64,000 nt of DNA from Trebonia sp963737285 (GTDB lineage Bacteria > Actinomycetota > Actinomycetes > Streptosporangiales > Streptosporangiaceae). Both the position numbers and the translations under genes were made by a program. Under the pieces are notes generated by a model, which made no database searches, was not told the origin of the DNA, and saw only the letters and a program-made list of their open reading frames with translations. This document shows positions 25,656 to 34,398 of this stretch, piece after piece. The number at the start of each line of letters is the position of its first letter. Positions within the stretch are counted from its first letter, which is position 1. The stretch is taken from the NCBI GenBank assembly GCA_963737285.1, contig CAVTRT010000003.1, forward strand, positions 3,472,001 to 3,536,000. Direction: 5' to 3'.

Positions 25656-28388
25656 ATGGGAGAAGTGCCCCCGAGCCAGCCGGGTCAGCTCAGCAAGCTT
25701 AGCCAGCGCAGTGAGACTGGGCTAGAGCGTGGCCCGGGGCAGGGCCAGGAGCGCAGGCAGCGCGGGCAGCTGCGGATCTACCTCGGCGCAGCCGCCGGGG
25801 TAGGCAAGACGTATGCCCTGCTCAACGAGGGTCACCGGCGCGTGGACCGCGGCACCGATGTCGTTGTCGCGTTCGCCGAGACGCACGGCAGGCCGCACAC
25901 CGCCGCCCAGCTCGAGGGCCTGGAGATCATCCCGAAGGCGCGCGTCTCCTACCGGGGCACCACCTTCGAGGAGATGGACACGGCCGCGGTCTTGGCCAGG
26001 CATCCGCAGATCGCCCTGGTCGACGAGCTCGCGCACACCAACGTCCCCGGCAGCAAGCACGAGAAGCGCTGGCAGGACGTGCGGGAACTACTCGACGCCG
26101 GCATCGATGTCATTTCCGCGGTCAACATCCAGCACTTGGAGTCACTGAACGACGTTGTCGAGCAGATTACCGGGATCCCGCAGCGGGAGACGGTCCCCGA
26201 TGCCGTGGTGCGGGCCGCCGACCAGGTCGAACTGGTTGACATGACCGCTGAGGCGCTGCGAAGAAGGATGGCGCACGGCAACATCTACCCGCCGGAGAAG
26301 ATCGACGCCGCGCTGACGAACTACTTCCGTGCCGGGAACCTGACCGCGCTGCGCGAGCTGGCGCTATTGTGGCTGGCCGACAAGGTCGACGAGGGCCTGC
26401 AGCAGTACCGCTCGCAGCACGACATCAAGTCCACGTGGGAGGCGCGCGAGCGGGTGGTCGTCGCGCTGACCGGCGGCCCCGAGGGCGATACCCTCATCCG
26501 GCGGGCCGCCCGGATCGCCGCGCGCACCTCCGGCGGCGACCTGCTGGCGGTGCACGTCACCAGGTCCGATGGCCTGACCGGCGCGAATCCCGCGGCCCTG
26601 TCCCGCCAGCGGCACCTCGTGGAGTCGCTGGACGGCACCTATCACCAGGTGATCGGCGACGACATCTCCGAGGCCCTGCTCACGTTCGCGCGGGCGGAGA
26701 ACGCCACCCAGCTGGTGCTCGGCGCGAGCCGGCGGCCGTGGCTGCTGGCCCTGCTCGCCGGGCCGGGCATCGGGTCGCGCACCATTCACGATTCCGGCCC
26801 GATCGACGTGCACATCGTCACCCATGCGCACATGGGCGGCCGCTGGGGGCTGCTGCCGAGGCACCGCGGTGGCATAACGTCCCGCCGCCAGGTAGCGGGG
26901 TTCTGCCTGGCGGCGGCTGCGGCACCGCTACTCACCCTTGGCCTCACTCACCTGCGGTCCAGCGCGAACCTGACAACGGACGTGCTGCTGTTCCTCGTCG
27001 CGGTGATCGGCGTAGCGCTCACCGGTGGCTTCCTCCCGGCACTGCTCGAAGCGATCGCCGGGTCTCTCCTGCTCAACTACTACTTCACCCCGCCCATCCA
27101 CCAGTGGACGATCTCCCAGGGAAACAACGTGCTCGCCCTTCTCGTGTTCATCACGGTCGGCCTCGTCGTCAGCTGGATTGTGGACACCACGGCCCGCAGG
27201 ACCAAGCAGGCGGCGCGCGCTAGTGCCGAGTCGGAGCTGCTGGTGACAACGGCGGGCAGCATCCTGCGCGGGCAGGATGCGGTGGAAGCGATCTTGGAGC
27301 GGGTGCGCGAAGCCTTCGGCATGAGGTCAGTGGCGCTGCTCGAGTGCGCCGACGCTGGCTCTAGTGCCGCGCAAGCCGGGGCGGGCAATGGCTCCGGGGC
27401 GCGCGGCGCTATCACGCCGCGCGGCCTGGCCTCGAGGTGGATTATCGTGGGCGCGGCCGGCGACGACCCGGTGCAGCGGCCCGAGGACGCCGACGTGGAG
27501 GTCCCGGTAGCCGAGGGACTGTCTCTGGCCCTGCAGGGGCGGCCCATTCCCGCTGGTGACCGCCGGGTGCTCGGCGCGTTCGCCGCCTACGCCCGGGTCG
27601 CCCTGGAACAGCAGCGGCTGGCGGCCGAGGCTGAGGCCGCCAAGCCCATCGCCGCCGCCGACCGCATGCGGACCGCACTGCTGGCCGCCGTGAGTCACGA
27701 CCTGCGCACTCCGCTCGCCTCCGCCAAGGCCGCGATCACGAGCCTGCGCTCCCCGGACGTGCCCTGGGACGCCGACGACATCGCCGAGTTGCTGGCGACC
27801 GCCGATGAATCGCTGGACCGGCTCATCCACCTCGTGGAAAACCTGCTGGACATGAGCCGCCTGCAGGCCGGCGCGCTGTCGCTGTTCCCCCGCCCGGTTG
27901 GCCTGGACGGGGTCGTCGCCCGTGCCCTGGACAGCATCGAGCCCGGTGGCCGCGACGTGCGGGTCGATGTCCCCGACTCGCTGCCCGCCGTCAGCGCGGA
28001 CCCGGCAATCCTCGAGCGCGTGGTAGTGAACCTGGTGCAGAACGCGCTTCGGTACTCCCCCTCCGGGCGGCCTCCGCTGCTGGCCGCGAGCACTTTGGGC
28101 AGCCGGGTCGAGCTCCGGGTGGTCGACCGAGGGCTAGGCATACCGGAGGAGGACAGGGAGCGGATGTTCGTGCCGTTCCAGCGGCTCGGGGACACTGACA
28201 ACACCACGGGCGTCGGCCTTGGCCTCGCGCTGTCCCGGGGCCTGACCGAGGCCATGAGCGGCTCCCTGACCGCCGAGGACACCCCCGGCGGCGGGCTGAC
28301 CATGATCGTCTCCCTGCCCGCCGCCACCGATGATTCCTTCTACCCGCAGCGTCCCGTCCCTGGCCTTCGAACTGAGGCCACCCCGTGA
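25656..28388 (+). CDS. kdpD: Sensor histidine kinase KdpD
   Basis: The 910-residue protein has the full KdpD architecture. An N-terminal KdpD domain follows a 40-residue basic lead (Walker-like GAAAGVGKT at 44-52, then LVDELAHTNVPGSKHEKRW). A Usp-like domain follows (about 260-390), then four close membrane helices of the DUF4118 type (about 420-510), a GAF-like region, HisKA with His681 in VSHDLRTPLAS, and an HATPase with NALRYSPSG and GLGIPEEDRERMF. It senses low K+ and ionic stress and phosphorylates KdpE. It overlaps kdpE by four bases (GTGA), and a candidate operator lies upstream. Confidence 0.97.
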   Translation: MGEVPPSQPGQLSKLSQRSETGLERGPGQGQERRQRGQLRIYLGAAAGVGKTYALLNEGHRRVDRGTDVVVAFAETHGRPHTAAQLEGLEIIPKARVSYRGTTFEEMDTAAVLARHPQIALVDELAHTNVPGSKHEKRWQDVRELLDAGIDVISAVNIQHLESLNDVVEQITGIPQRETVPDAVVRAADQVELVDMTAEALRRRMAHGNIYPPEKIDAALTNYFRAGNLTALRELALLWLADKVDEGLQQYRSQHDIKSTWEARERVVVALTGGPEGDTLIRRAARIAARTSGGDLLAVHVTRSDGLTGANPAALSRQRHLVESLDGTYHQVIGDDISEALLTFARAENATQLVLGASRRPWLLALLAGPGIGSRTIHDSGPIDVHIVTHAHMGGRWGLLPRHRGGITSRRQVAGFCLAAAAAPLLTLGLTHLRSSANLTTDVLLFLVAVIGVALTGGFLPALLEAIAGSLLLNYYFTPPIHQWTISQGNNVLALLVFITVGLVVSWIVDTTARRTKQAARASAESELLVTTAGSILRGQDAVEAILERVREAFGMRSVALLECADAGSSAAQAGAGNGSGARGAITPRGLASRWIIVGAAGDDPVQRPEDADVEVPVAEGLSLALQGRPIPAGDRRVLGAFAAYARVALEQQRLAAEAEAAKPIAAADRMRTALLAAVSHDLRTPLASAKAAITSLRSPDVPWDADDIAELLATADESLDRLIHLVENLLDMSRLQAGALSLFPRPVGLDGVVARALDSIEPGGRDVRVDVPDSLPAVSADPAILERVVVNLVQNALRYSPSGRPPLLAASTLGSRVELRVVDRGLGIPEEDRERMFVPFQRLGDTDNTTGVGLGLALSRGLTEAMSGSLTAEDTPGGGLTMIVSLPAATDDSFYPQRPVPGLRTEATP

Positions 28389-29095
28389 CCCGTGTCCTGG
28401 TCGTTGATGACGAGCCGCAGATCCTGCGGGCGCTGCGGATCAACCTGCGCGTGCGACAGTACGAGGTGCACACCGCCGCCACCGCGTCCGAGGCGCTAGC
28501 GGTAGCGGCCAAGTACCCGCCCGACCTGATTCTCCTTGACCTCGGCCTACCCGACATGGACGGCATGGACGTGATCGCCGGGCTGCGCGGCTGGACGAAG
28601 GCGCCGATCATCATACTGTCCGGGCGCGCCGACAGCACCGATAAGGTGGCCGCGCTCGACGCCGGCGCAGACGACTACGTGACCAAGCCATTCGGGGTCG
28701 ATGAACTACTCGCCCGGATGCGGGCAGCCGTGCGCCGGATCGGCGCGACCGAGGACCTGCCCCGGATCCGGCTCGGCGACCTGACGGTCGACCTCGCGGC
28801 CAAGAGGGTCACCCGGGCGGACACCGGGTCCGGCGGCGACGTCGACATCAGGCTTACCCCCACCGAATGGCACTTGCTGGAGGCCTTGCTGCGTAATCCC
28901 GGCAAGCTCCTGTCACAGAAGCAGTTGCTCAACGACGTGTGGGGTCCAGGGTACGCGAACGCGGCCGGCAACCTGCGCCTGTACATGGCCCAGTTGCGCC
29001 GCAAGATCGAGCCAGACCCTGCCCGCCCCCGCTGGCTCATCACCGAGCCCGGCATGGGGTACCGCTATCAGCCTCCGGTCGACGACCTGACCTGA
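28385..29095 (+). CDS. kdpE: Response regulator KdpE (OmpR family)
   Basis: The 236-residue protein has a receiver domain with the acidic pair DDE near residue 9, phospho-acceptor Asp52 (LLDLGLPDMDG), and Lys in YVTKPFGVDELLARM. It also has a winged-helix domain with LTPTEWHLLEALLRNPGKLLS, and ends in the family motif MGYRYQPP. It should activate kdpFABC. The GTG start overlaps the kdpD stop. The conserved motif upstream of kdpF, kdpD and the stress gene is the natural candidate binding site, though no binding evidence can come from sequence alone. Confidence 0.97.
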   Translation: MTRVLVVDDEPQILRALRINLRVRQYEVHTAATASEALAVAAKYPPDLILLDLGLPDMDGMDVIAGLRGWTKAPIIILSGRADSTDKVAALDAGADDYVTKPFGVDELLARMRAAVRRIGATEDLPRIRLGDLTVDLAAKRVTRADTGSGGDVDIRLTPTEWHLLEALLRNPGKLLSQKQLLNDVWGPGYANAAGNLRLYMAQLRRKIEPDPARPRWLITEPGMGYRYQPPVDDLT

Positions 29096-29152
29096 CGCCC
29101 CGCCAGCTGGCCCGGGATGCAGGGCCTCCCGCCTACCGGGCTGGGGACACCG

Positions 29153-29863
29153 CTACCACGGTATTTCGCGGCCGTCCCTGGTGAATGTACCGGTCGGTCC
29201 GCCGTTCGGGATAGTGACCGCCCAGACCACGCTGGCGGCCCCCTGGGCGGCGGTCCGACCACCGCTGCTGCTGCCGTCCTGCGCGGTCCACCCCGGGCAG
29301 ACGGCGTTGACCAGGATGCCGTCCCGGTACAGTTCAGCTGCGAGCATCCTGGTCAGCGCGTTGAGCGCTGCCTTGGACACGCTGTATGCGGGCCGCCCGC
29401 CTGTCATGCGGGAAATCGACCCCGCCTCACTCGACACGTTGACAACCCGGGGCCGGGGACTGGAACGCAGCAGCGGCAGCAGTGCCTGGGTCACCCTCCA
29501 GGCGCCGAAGAGGTTGATGTCCAGCGCCTCGGCAACTGGCGACAGGTCAGTGCTCCCGGCCATTGCCCACTGGTCAGGCGCGGTGGACGCGTTGTTCACG
29601 ATCGCGTCAACCCGGCCGAACCTCTCCTTGACCCACTGTCCCAGGGCCTCGATGTTCACCGAATTGTCAACCTCAATGTGGCACGGCGTGATCCGCTCGC
29701 CCTCCGGATCGATCTCCTTGGCCGCGATCTCGGCCCGGCGCAGGTCCCGGGACCCGAGTACCACCGCGTAGCCGAGGTTTCCCAGCCTCCGGCAGACCTC
29801 CAAGCCGACACCACGGTTACCGCCGGTCACCACCGCAACCGGTAGCTCAGAGCGCCCAGGCAT
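29153..29863 (-). CDS. Short-chain dehydrogenase/reductase
   Basis: The 236-residue protein is a classical SDR: TGGNRGVGLEVCRRL (NADP-type Gly-rich loop), NNAST, catalytic Ser in NVSSEAGS, and Tyr/Lys in AYSVSKAALNALT, then VNAVCPGW. It resembles carbonyl-reductase-like plant and bacterial SDRs with a VDNS segment after the second strand (HIEVDNSVNIEALGQW). Substrate is unknown. ATG 29863 has AGGCGG upstream; GTG 29869 is an alternative. It converges on kdpE with a 57-base gap and lies just downstream of the KimA-like gene on the other side, but both are separate units. Confidence 0.87.
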   Translation of the reverse strand: MPGRSELPVAVVTGGNRGVGLEVCRRLGNLGYAVVLGSRDLRRAEIAAKEIDPEGERITPCHIEVDNSVNIEALGQWVKERFGRVDAIVNNASTAPDQWAMAGSTDLSPVAEALDINLFGAWRVTQALLPLLRSSPRPRVVNVSSEAGSISRMTGGRPAYSVSKAALNALTRMLAAELYRDGILVNAVCPGWTAQDGSSSGGRTAAQGAASVVWAVTIPNGGPTGTFTRDGREIPW

Positions 29864-29962
29864 AATCACCGCCTAATTGCCGCGCTTTTTTCCATGCCGC
29901 ATATCTTGCCACCATCAGCGACACACCGCCTCCCACGATACCTGGCTGTAGTCAAGCGCTGC

Positions 29963-31774
29963 TCACGCGCTGATGGCTTCCAGCCGGAACCGGAGTCGGC
30001 ACAGCACGACGTTGCTCGTTCCACGACGAATCGCCCGGTCCAGGATCGCGCCACGCTGATTGTGCAGCAGCGACAGCCACGGCCGGGCGGGATGCACTTC
30101 GGGGATCAGCACGACGAGCCGGTGGTACTTGTCCTCGGCCTCGATGGAGCGCAGGTACTCCACCAGAGGCGGGCCAAGCGACCGGTGCGCGGACCGAAGG
30201 GTGACCAGTGGTACCTCGGGCCGCCACTTTCTCCACTCGTCCTGGAACGACGCGTCCCCGCCCTCCTCCTCATGGTCGCTGAACACCACGGTCACCGCGA
30301 TCACGCTGTCGCCGAGGGACAGGGCGACCGATATGCCCTCGGCAGTCAGCCGGGACATCCCGACGACCGGGACGACGACCAGGCAGGAGCGCCGGACGGG
30401 CGGTGACGGCGTCTTTCCTACCTGGAGCAGCGTGCCGATCTTGGAGTACGCCCGGCGGATCCTCCAGAACATCACGACCAGCAGCGGGATCACGACGGCC
30501 ACCAGCCACGCGCCGGCGGTGAACTTGCTGACGAGCTCGATCACCGTCGCGGCGAGCGTCAGCACGGCGCCTACCCCGTTGATGACGGCGCGGCGCTGCC
30601 ACCCGCGGGGATTATCGGCCCGGGACTCGTGCCAGTGCCGCACCATGCCGACCTGGGACAGCGTGAACCCGACGAACACCCCGACCGCGAAAAGAGGAAC
30701 CAGCGCCTGCGTGTTGCCCCTCGCCACGACCAGCAGCAACCCTGCGGCAACGGCCAGCACCATGACGCCGTAGCGGAAGACCCGGCGATCCGCCCGCAGC
30801 GCGAACAGGTGCGGCAGGAAGTTGTCGCGTGCCAGCAGGCTGGCGAGCACCGGGAGCCCGCCGAACGACGTGTTCGCGGCCAGGGCCAGCAGCACCAGCG
30901 TGATCATCTGGATCGCGTAGAACACCGCGCCCCGGCCTACCCCGGCTGCCGTGAGCTGCGCGAGGACGGTCGTGCCCGGCTGCGGGATGACATGAAAGCG
31001 GCGGATCAGCTCGCTCAGTCCCAGCAGCATCACCCCGAGCAGCACCCCCAGCCAGATCTCGGTGTGCTGGGCTCGCCTCACCCGCGGCACCCGAAATTGC
31101 GGCACCGAGTTGGCGATCGCCTCCACCCCGGTCAGCGCGGAGCAGCCGGACGCGAACGCCTTGAGGATCAGCAGCGTTCCGACCGTGTCGGTGACCGGCG
31201 GCAGCGAGTGCGCCAGCGGGACCGCCGGGTGCGACCGGACCAGGCCAGCGATGATCACCACCGCGATACTCGCGATGAACGCGAGCGTCGGGATCGCGAA
31301 GACTCGTGCCGACTCCGCGAGACCCCATAGGTTCACGCCGGTGATCAGCGCGAGCGTGACCAGGCAGATCCATACCCGCGCCCCGTAAAGCGCGGGGAAC
31401 GCCGCCGTCAGCGCCTCGACGCCCGCCGACACGCCGACCGCCGCGTTCAGGATATAGTCGACGATAAGCGATGCTGCGGCGACCAGGGAAGCAGTCGTCC
31501 CCAGGTGCGTCTTCGACACCGCGTACGCGCCGCCGCCGCTCGGGAACGCCTCGATGACCTGCCGGTAGGAGATCACCAGCGCGGCCAGCAGCACCACGAT
31601 CGCGACCGTGATCGGCAGCGCGTAGCCGATCGCCATCGCTCCGGCCGTGACCAGCACGACGAGGATCGCCTCCGGCCCGTACGCCACGCTGGACAGCGCG
31701 TCCAGCGACAGCGCCGCCAGCCCGCCGAGTGTGGTCAGCCGCTCCCGCTCGCTGCTGTTCACCGGATCGCTCAT
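29963..31774 (-). CDS. KimA-like potassium transporter (APC superfamily)
   Basis: The 603-residue protein matches the pattern of Bacillus KimA (YdaO, about 607 residues): the N-terminal LAALSLDALSSVAYGPEAIL, SYRQVIEAFPSGGGAYAVSKTHLG, LLILKAFASGCSALTGVEAIANSVP, LALAANTSFGGLPVLA and a soluble C-terminal domain with VVVPVVGMSRLTAEGI and LVVLIPEVHPARPW. KimA is a proton-coupled high-affinity K+ importer, which fits the adjacent kdp locus. An amino-acid permease role is less likely given the match across both domains. ATG 31774 begins the family N-terminus; the frame to 31813 is longer but unconserved. In Bacillus KimA is controlled by cyclic-di-AMP; no riboswitch is visible here. Confidence 0.82.
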   Translation of the reverse strand: MSDPVNSSERERLTTLGGLAALSLDALSSVAYGPEAILVVLVTAGAMAIGYALPITVAIVVLLAALVISYRQVIEAFPSGGGAYAVSKTHLGTTASLVAAASLIVDYILNAAVGVSAGVEALTAAFPALYGARVWICLVTLALITGVNLWGLAESARVFAIPTLAFIASIAVVIIAGLVRSHPAVPLAHSLPPVTDTVGTLLILKAFASGCSALTGVEAIANSVPQFRVPRVRRAQHTEIWLGVLLGVMLLGLSELIRRFHVIPQPGTTVLAQLTAAGVGRGAVFYAIQMITLVLLALAANTSFGGLPVLASLLARDNFLPHLFALRADRRVFRYGVMVLAVAAGLLLVVARGNTQALVPLFAVGVFVGFTLSQVGMVRHWHESRADNPRGWQRRAVINGVGAVLTLAATVIELVSKFTAGAWLVAVVIPLLVVMFWRIRRAYSKIGTLLQVGKTPSPPVRRSCLVVVPVVGMSRLTAEGISVALSLGDSVIAVTVVFSDHEEEGGDASFQDEWRKWRPEVPLVTLRSAHRSLGPPLVEYLRSIEAEDKYHRLVVLIPEVHPARPWLSLLHNQRGAILDRAIRRGTSNVVLCRLRFRLEAISA

Positions 31775-31928
31775 GGGCCGATTATTCCGAACGCAGCCAC
31801 CAATTCGCCTCAAGCAGCCGCGTGAATCTCGTTAACTCTCGCGAAACAGGGGCACTCACGGCGGACAAGGGCCGGCACAGGAGTTTCCGTGGGCGTTCGG
31901 TGAGCAGAATGGTCTGCGGGGGGACTGC

Positions 31929-32957
31929 ATGAGCGATCTGAAGCACGGCATGCGCAGTGGCAGTCGGTTCGCGAGCACGCGGCCGACGATGAAAGACGTG
32001 GCGACACGGGCCGGGGTCGCGCTGAAGACGGTGTCACGGGTGGTTAACGGGGAGCCTGGTGTGACGCCGGCGACAGCTACCCGCGTCTTGGACGCGATCG
32101 AGGACCTAGGCTTCCGGCGGAACGAGAGCGCCCGGCTGCTGCGCACCGGCCGGACGTCGGCGCTGGGATTCATCGGCGATGACCTCGCCGAGCCGGACAC
32201 GGCGGCGCTGTGCCGCGGGATCGAGGACGTGGCACGCGACCACGGGATGCTGCTGTTCACTGGCTCGACCGACAGCGACCCGGACCGGGAGCAGCGGCTG
32301 GCGGAGTCACTGACCGCCCGCCGGGTGGATGGCCTGATCATCAAGCCCTCCCCTGGCGGGCAGGCGTACCTGGCGGCGGAGATCGAGGCGGGGACCACGA
32401 CGGTATGCGTGCTGCGGCCACCCGCGGGCATCGAGGCGGATACCGTGCTCGCGGATGAGAAGGGAGGCGCGCGCGCGGCCGTGGCGCACCTGATCGCGCA
32501 TGGCCACCGCCGCATCGGCCTGGTGGGCGGCGACTTGGGGCAGTACGGGTCACGCCAGATCCTGCAGGGGTACACCGAGGCCATGGCGGAAGCCGACATC
32601 ATGATCGAGGACGCCTGGACCACGCTGGTGCCCGAGCGACTGCCGGACTCACCGGTTACGGCCGTGTTCTGCGGCGACCGCAAGCACACCGGGCGGGTGC
32701 TACGCGTCCTGGCGGCGACGGGGCAGTCGGAGCAGATCGCGGTCGTGGGGTTCGGCGACTTCGGGCTGGCCGACTACCTGCGGCCGGGCCTTACCGTTGT
32801 CAGCTACAACCCTGCCGAGGTTGGCCGGATGGCGGCCGAGCTGCTCTTCCGCCGTATCGACGGCGACGACGCTCCCCCCGCGCGGGTAGCGGTCCCGGTT
32901 CGGCTGGTGGTCCGAGGCTCGGGGGAGATCCCCGCTACACGAGTGTCAGCGCTATAA
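31929..32957 (+). CDS. LacI-family transcriptional regulator
   Basis: The 342-residue protein has a LacI HTH at residues about 20-65 (TMKDVATRAGVALKTVSRVVNG, then a hinge helix ESARLLRTGRTSALGF) and a periplasmic-binding-protein-like effector domain with the usual GLIIKPSPGG, HRRIGLVGG and VVGFGDFGLADYLRPGLTVVSYNPAEVGRMA. It normally represses sugar genes; the effector is unknown. GGGGGG lies 5-10 bases before ATG 31929. It is divergent from the KimA-like gene, with 154 bases between starts, so that gene is one possible target. Its 3' end overlaps the next small gene by 23 bases. Confidence 0.92.
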   Translation: MSDLKHGMRSGSRFASTRPTMKDVATRAGVALKTVSRVVNGEPGVTPATATRVLDAIEDLGFRRNESARLLRTGRTSALGFIGDDLAEPDTAALCRGIEDVARDHGMLLFTGSTDSDPDREQRLAESLTARRVDGLIIKPSPGGQAYLAAEIEAGTTTVCVLRPPAGIEADTVLADEKGGARAAVAHLIAHGHRRIGLVGGDLGQYGSRQILQGYTEAMAEADIMIEDAWTTLVPERLPDSPVTAVFCGDRKHTGRVLRVLAATGQSEQIAVVGFGDFGLADYLRPGLTVVSYNPAEVGRMAAELLFRRIDGDDAPPARVAVPVRLVVRGSGEIPATRVSAL

Positions 32958-33120
32958 GCGCGACCACGATAGCCACCGCGATGACGATGCCCGCGAGCAG
33001 GCCGACCTTGGACGCGGAGGCGCGCATCTGCCACGCCGACGGCGGCTCTTCGTCCCGGTTCTTGACAAATGCCTGGAAGCGGCTGGTATCAGCGCTGAGG
33101 TCTCTTTCAATTTCGGCCAT
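32935..33120 (-). CDS. Small tail-anchored membrane protein
   Basis: The 61-residue frame (MAEIERDLSADTSRFQAFVK and onwards) has a charged helical N-terminal half and one hydrophobic C-terminal helix, VGLLAGIVIAVAIVVALIALTLV. Amphipathic head plus tail anchor is a recurrent layout of small actinobacterial membrane proteins such as the DUF3618 type at 46257. I do not recognise the family. Ribosome binding is weak (TTGGG before ATG). It ends inside the lacI coding sequence, which weakens the call; GC-rich third positions support it. Confidence 0.5.
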   Translation of the reverse strand: MAEIERDLSADTSRFQAFVKNRDEEPPSAWQMRASASKVGLLAGIVIAVAIVVALIALTLV

Positions 33121-33175
33121 GGCCCAAGACAATAGCTGGTGAGGCCCGCAGGCATCCGGCGATCACGAAGAAGTA

Positions 33176-33210
33176 GTGAGGCTCGGTGTCCCGCTTTCAC
33201 CGAGCCTCAC
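33176..33210. repeat. Perfect 13-bp inverted repeat upstream of the agmatinase gene
   Basis: GTGAGGCTCGGTG and its complement enclose a 9-base loop. It looks like a terminator hairpin but lies between two divergent genes (starts at 33120 and 33303), where a terminator is not expected. If the small gene at 32935 is not real, it would be a late terminator for lacI. Confidence 0.6.
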
Positions 33211-33302
33211 ATGTATGACGCAGCGCGCTGCTACGTGGTTTACCGCCGCCGCTGCGCCCACCCCAGATTTTTGCGTCCTGACGGCGGAGAGATCATGGCA
33301 GC

Positions 33303-34325
33303 ATGCCTGAGCCACAGATGTACCGGTCAATGTATGGGCCCGAGATCACGTTCGCCGGGGTGCCGCACGTCTCGCTTGAGGAGGCGAGCGCGGGTGGCTA
33401 CGACATTGTGTTTGTCGGGGCGCCGTTTGACGGAGGGACCACGTACCGGCCGGGGACGCGGTTCGGGCCGCAGGCGATCCGGGGCACCGACTACCTGCCG
33501 CACGACGCGTCCCGGCCGCACCTCGCACTTGGCGTGGACCCGCTCACCGACCTGCGGGTGGCCGACATCGGGGATGTGAGCATGCCGTCCGGCTACCTCA
33601 TGGAGTCAATCCAGCGCCTGGAGGATGTCGTGCATGCTGTCGCCGCGACCGGCGCGATCCCCGTGGTCCTCGGCGGCGACCACACGATCACCTTCCCGGA
33701 CGCGACCGGGGTCGCCCGCCACGTCGGCTGGGGCCGGGTCTCGCTGATCCATTTCGACGCGCACGCCGACACCGGCGACAGCGAGTGGGGCGGCCACCTG
33801 TACGGCCATGGCACGCCGATGCGGCGCCTGATCGAGTCCGGCGCGGTCCGCGGCGACCGGTTCCTGCAGATCGGGCTGCGTGGATACTGGCCGGAGCCGC
33901 CGACCCTCGCCTGGATGGCTGAGCAGCGGATGCGGTCCTTCGAGATGACGGAGATCGTCGCGCGCGGCATGGACGACGTCCTGACCGAGGCATGCGCGAT
34001 CGCGACCGACGACTGCGACGCCGTGTTCCTGTCCGTTGACGTGGATGTCGTTGACCCGGGGATGGCCCCGGGAACCGGCACCCCCGAGCCTGGCGGCCTC
34101 ACCAGCCGGCAACTGCTCGACGCGGTGCGCCGGATCGCCATGGAGATGCCACTAGCGGGCATCGACGTGGTGGAGGTCTCGCCGCCCTACGACAGTGCGG
34201 AGGTGACGGCCTTCCTGGGGAACCGGGTGGTGCTTGAGGCTGCGAGCGGGATCGCCTGGCGGCGCAAGAAGCTCGCCGGGGAGCCTGTCCGGCGCCCGGA
34301 AGCGCCATTGCTGGAGGGTCGCTAG
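33303..34325 (+). CDS. Agmatinase/ureohydrolase family protein
   Basis: The 340-residue protein has the binuclear Mn site of arginase-like ureohydrolases: GGDHTIT, HFDAHADTGD with the DAHxD motif, and SVDVDVVDPGMAPGTGTPEPGG with the SxDxDxxDP motif. FVGAPFDGGTTYRPGTRFGPQAIR is the conserved N-terminal block. Members hydrolyse agmatine, guanidinobutyrate or related guanidino compounds to urea and an amine; the exact substrate is not shown. ATG 33303 begins the conserved region; GGCGGAGAG lies about 12 bases upstream. A LysR regulator follows 73 bases downstream on the same strand and may control it. Confidence 0.9.
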   Translation: MPEPQMYRSMYGPEITFAGVPHVSLEEASAGGYDIVFVGAPFDGGTTYRPGTRFGPQAIRGTDYLPHDASRPHLALGVDPLTDLRVADIGDVSMPSGYLMESIQRLEDVVHAVAATGAIPVVLGGDHTITFPDATGVARHVGWGRVSLIHFDAHADTGDSEWGGHLYGHGTPMRRLIESGAVRGDRFLQIGLRGYWPEPPTLAWMAEQRMRSFEMTEIVARGMDDVLTEACAIATDDCDAVFLSVDVDVVDPGMAPGTGTPEPGGLTSRQLLDAVRRIAMEMPLAGIDVVEVSPPYDSAEVTAFLGNRVVLEAASGIAWRRKKLAGEPVRRPEAPLLEGR

Positions 34326-34386
34326 CGCGCACGACCTGCACCGATTCACCCGGTTAGACCGTCTAGCCGCACTGATTGACACCATC

Positions 34387-34392
34387 TATAGT
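34387..34392 (+). promoter_or_regulatory. -10 element of the LysR gene
   Basis: TATAGT ends 6 bases before ATG 34399, again suggesting a leaderless transcript. No convincing -35 is placed 16-18 bases upstream; TTGACA at 34376 is too close. Confidence 0.5.
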
Positions 34393-34398
34393 CGAGGG

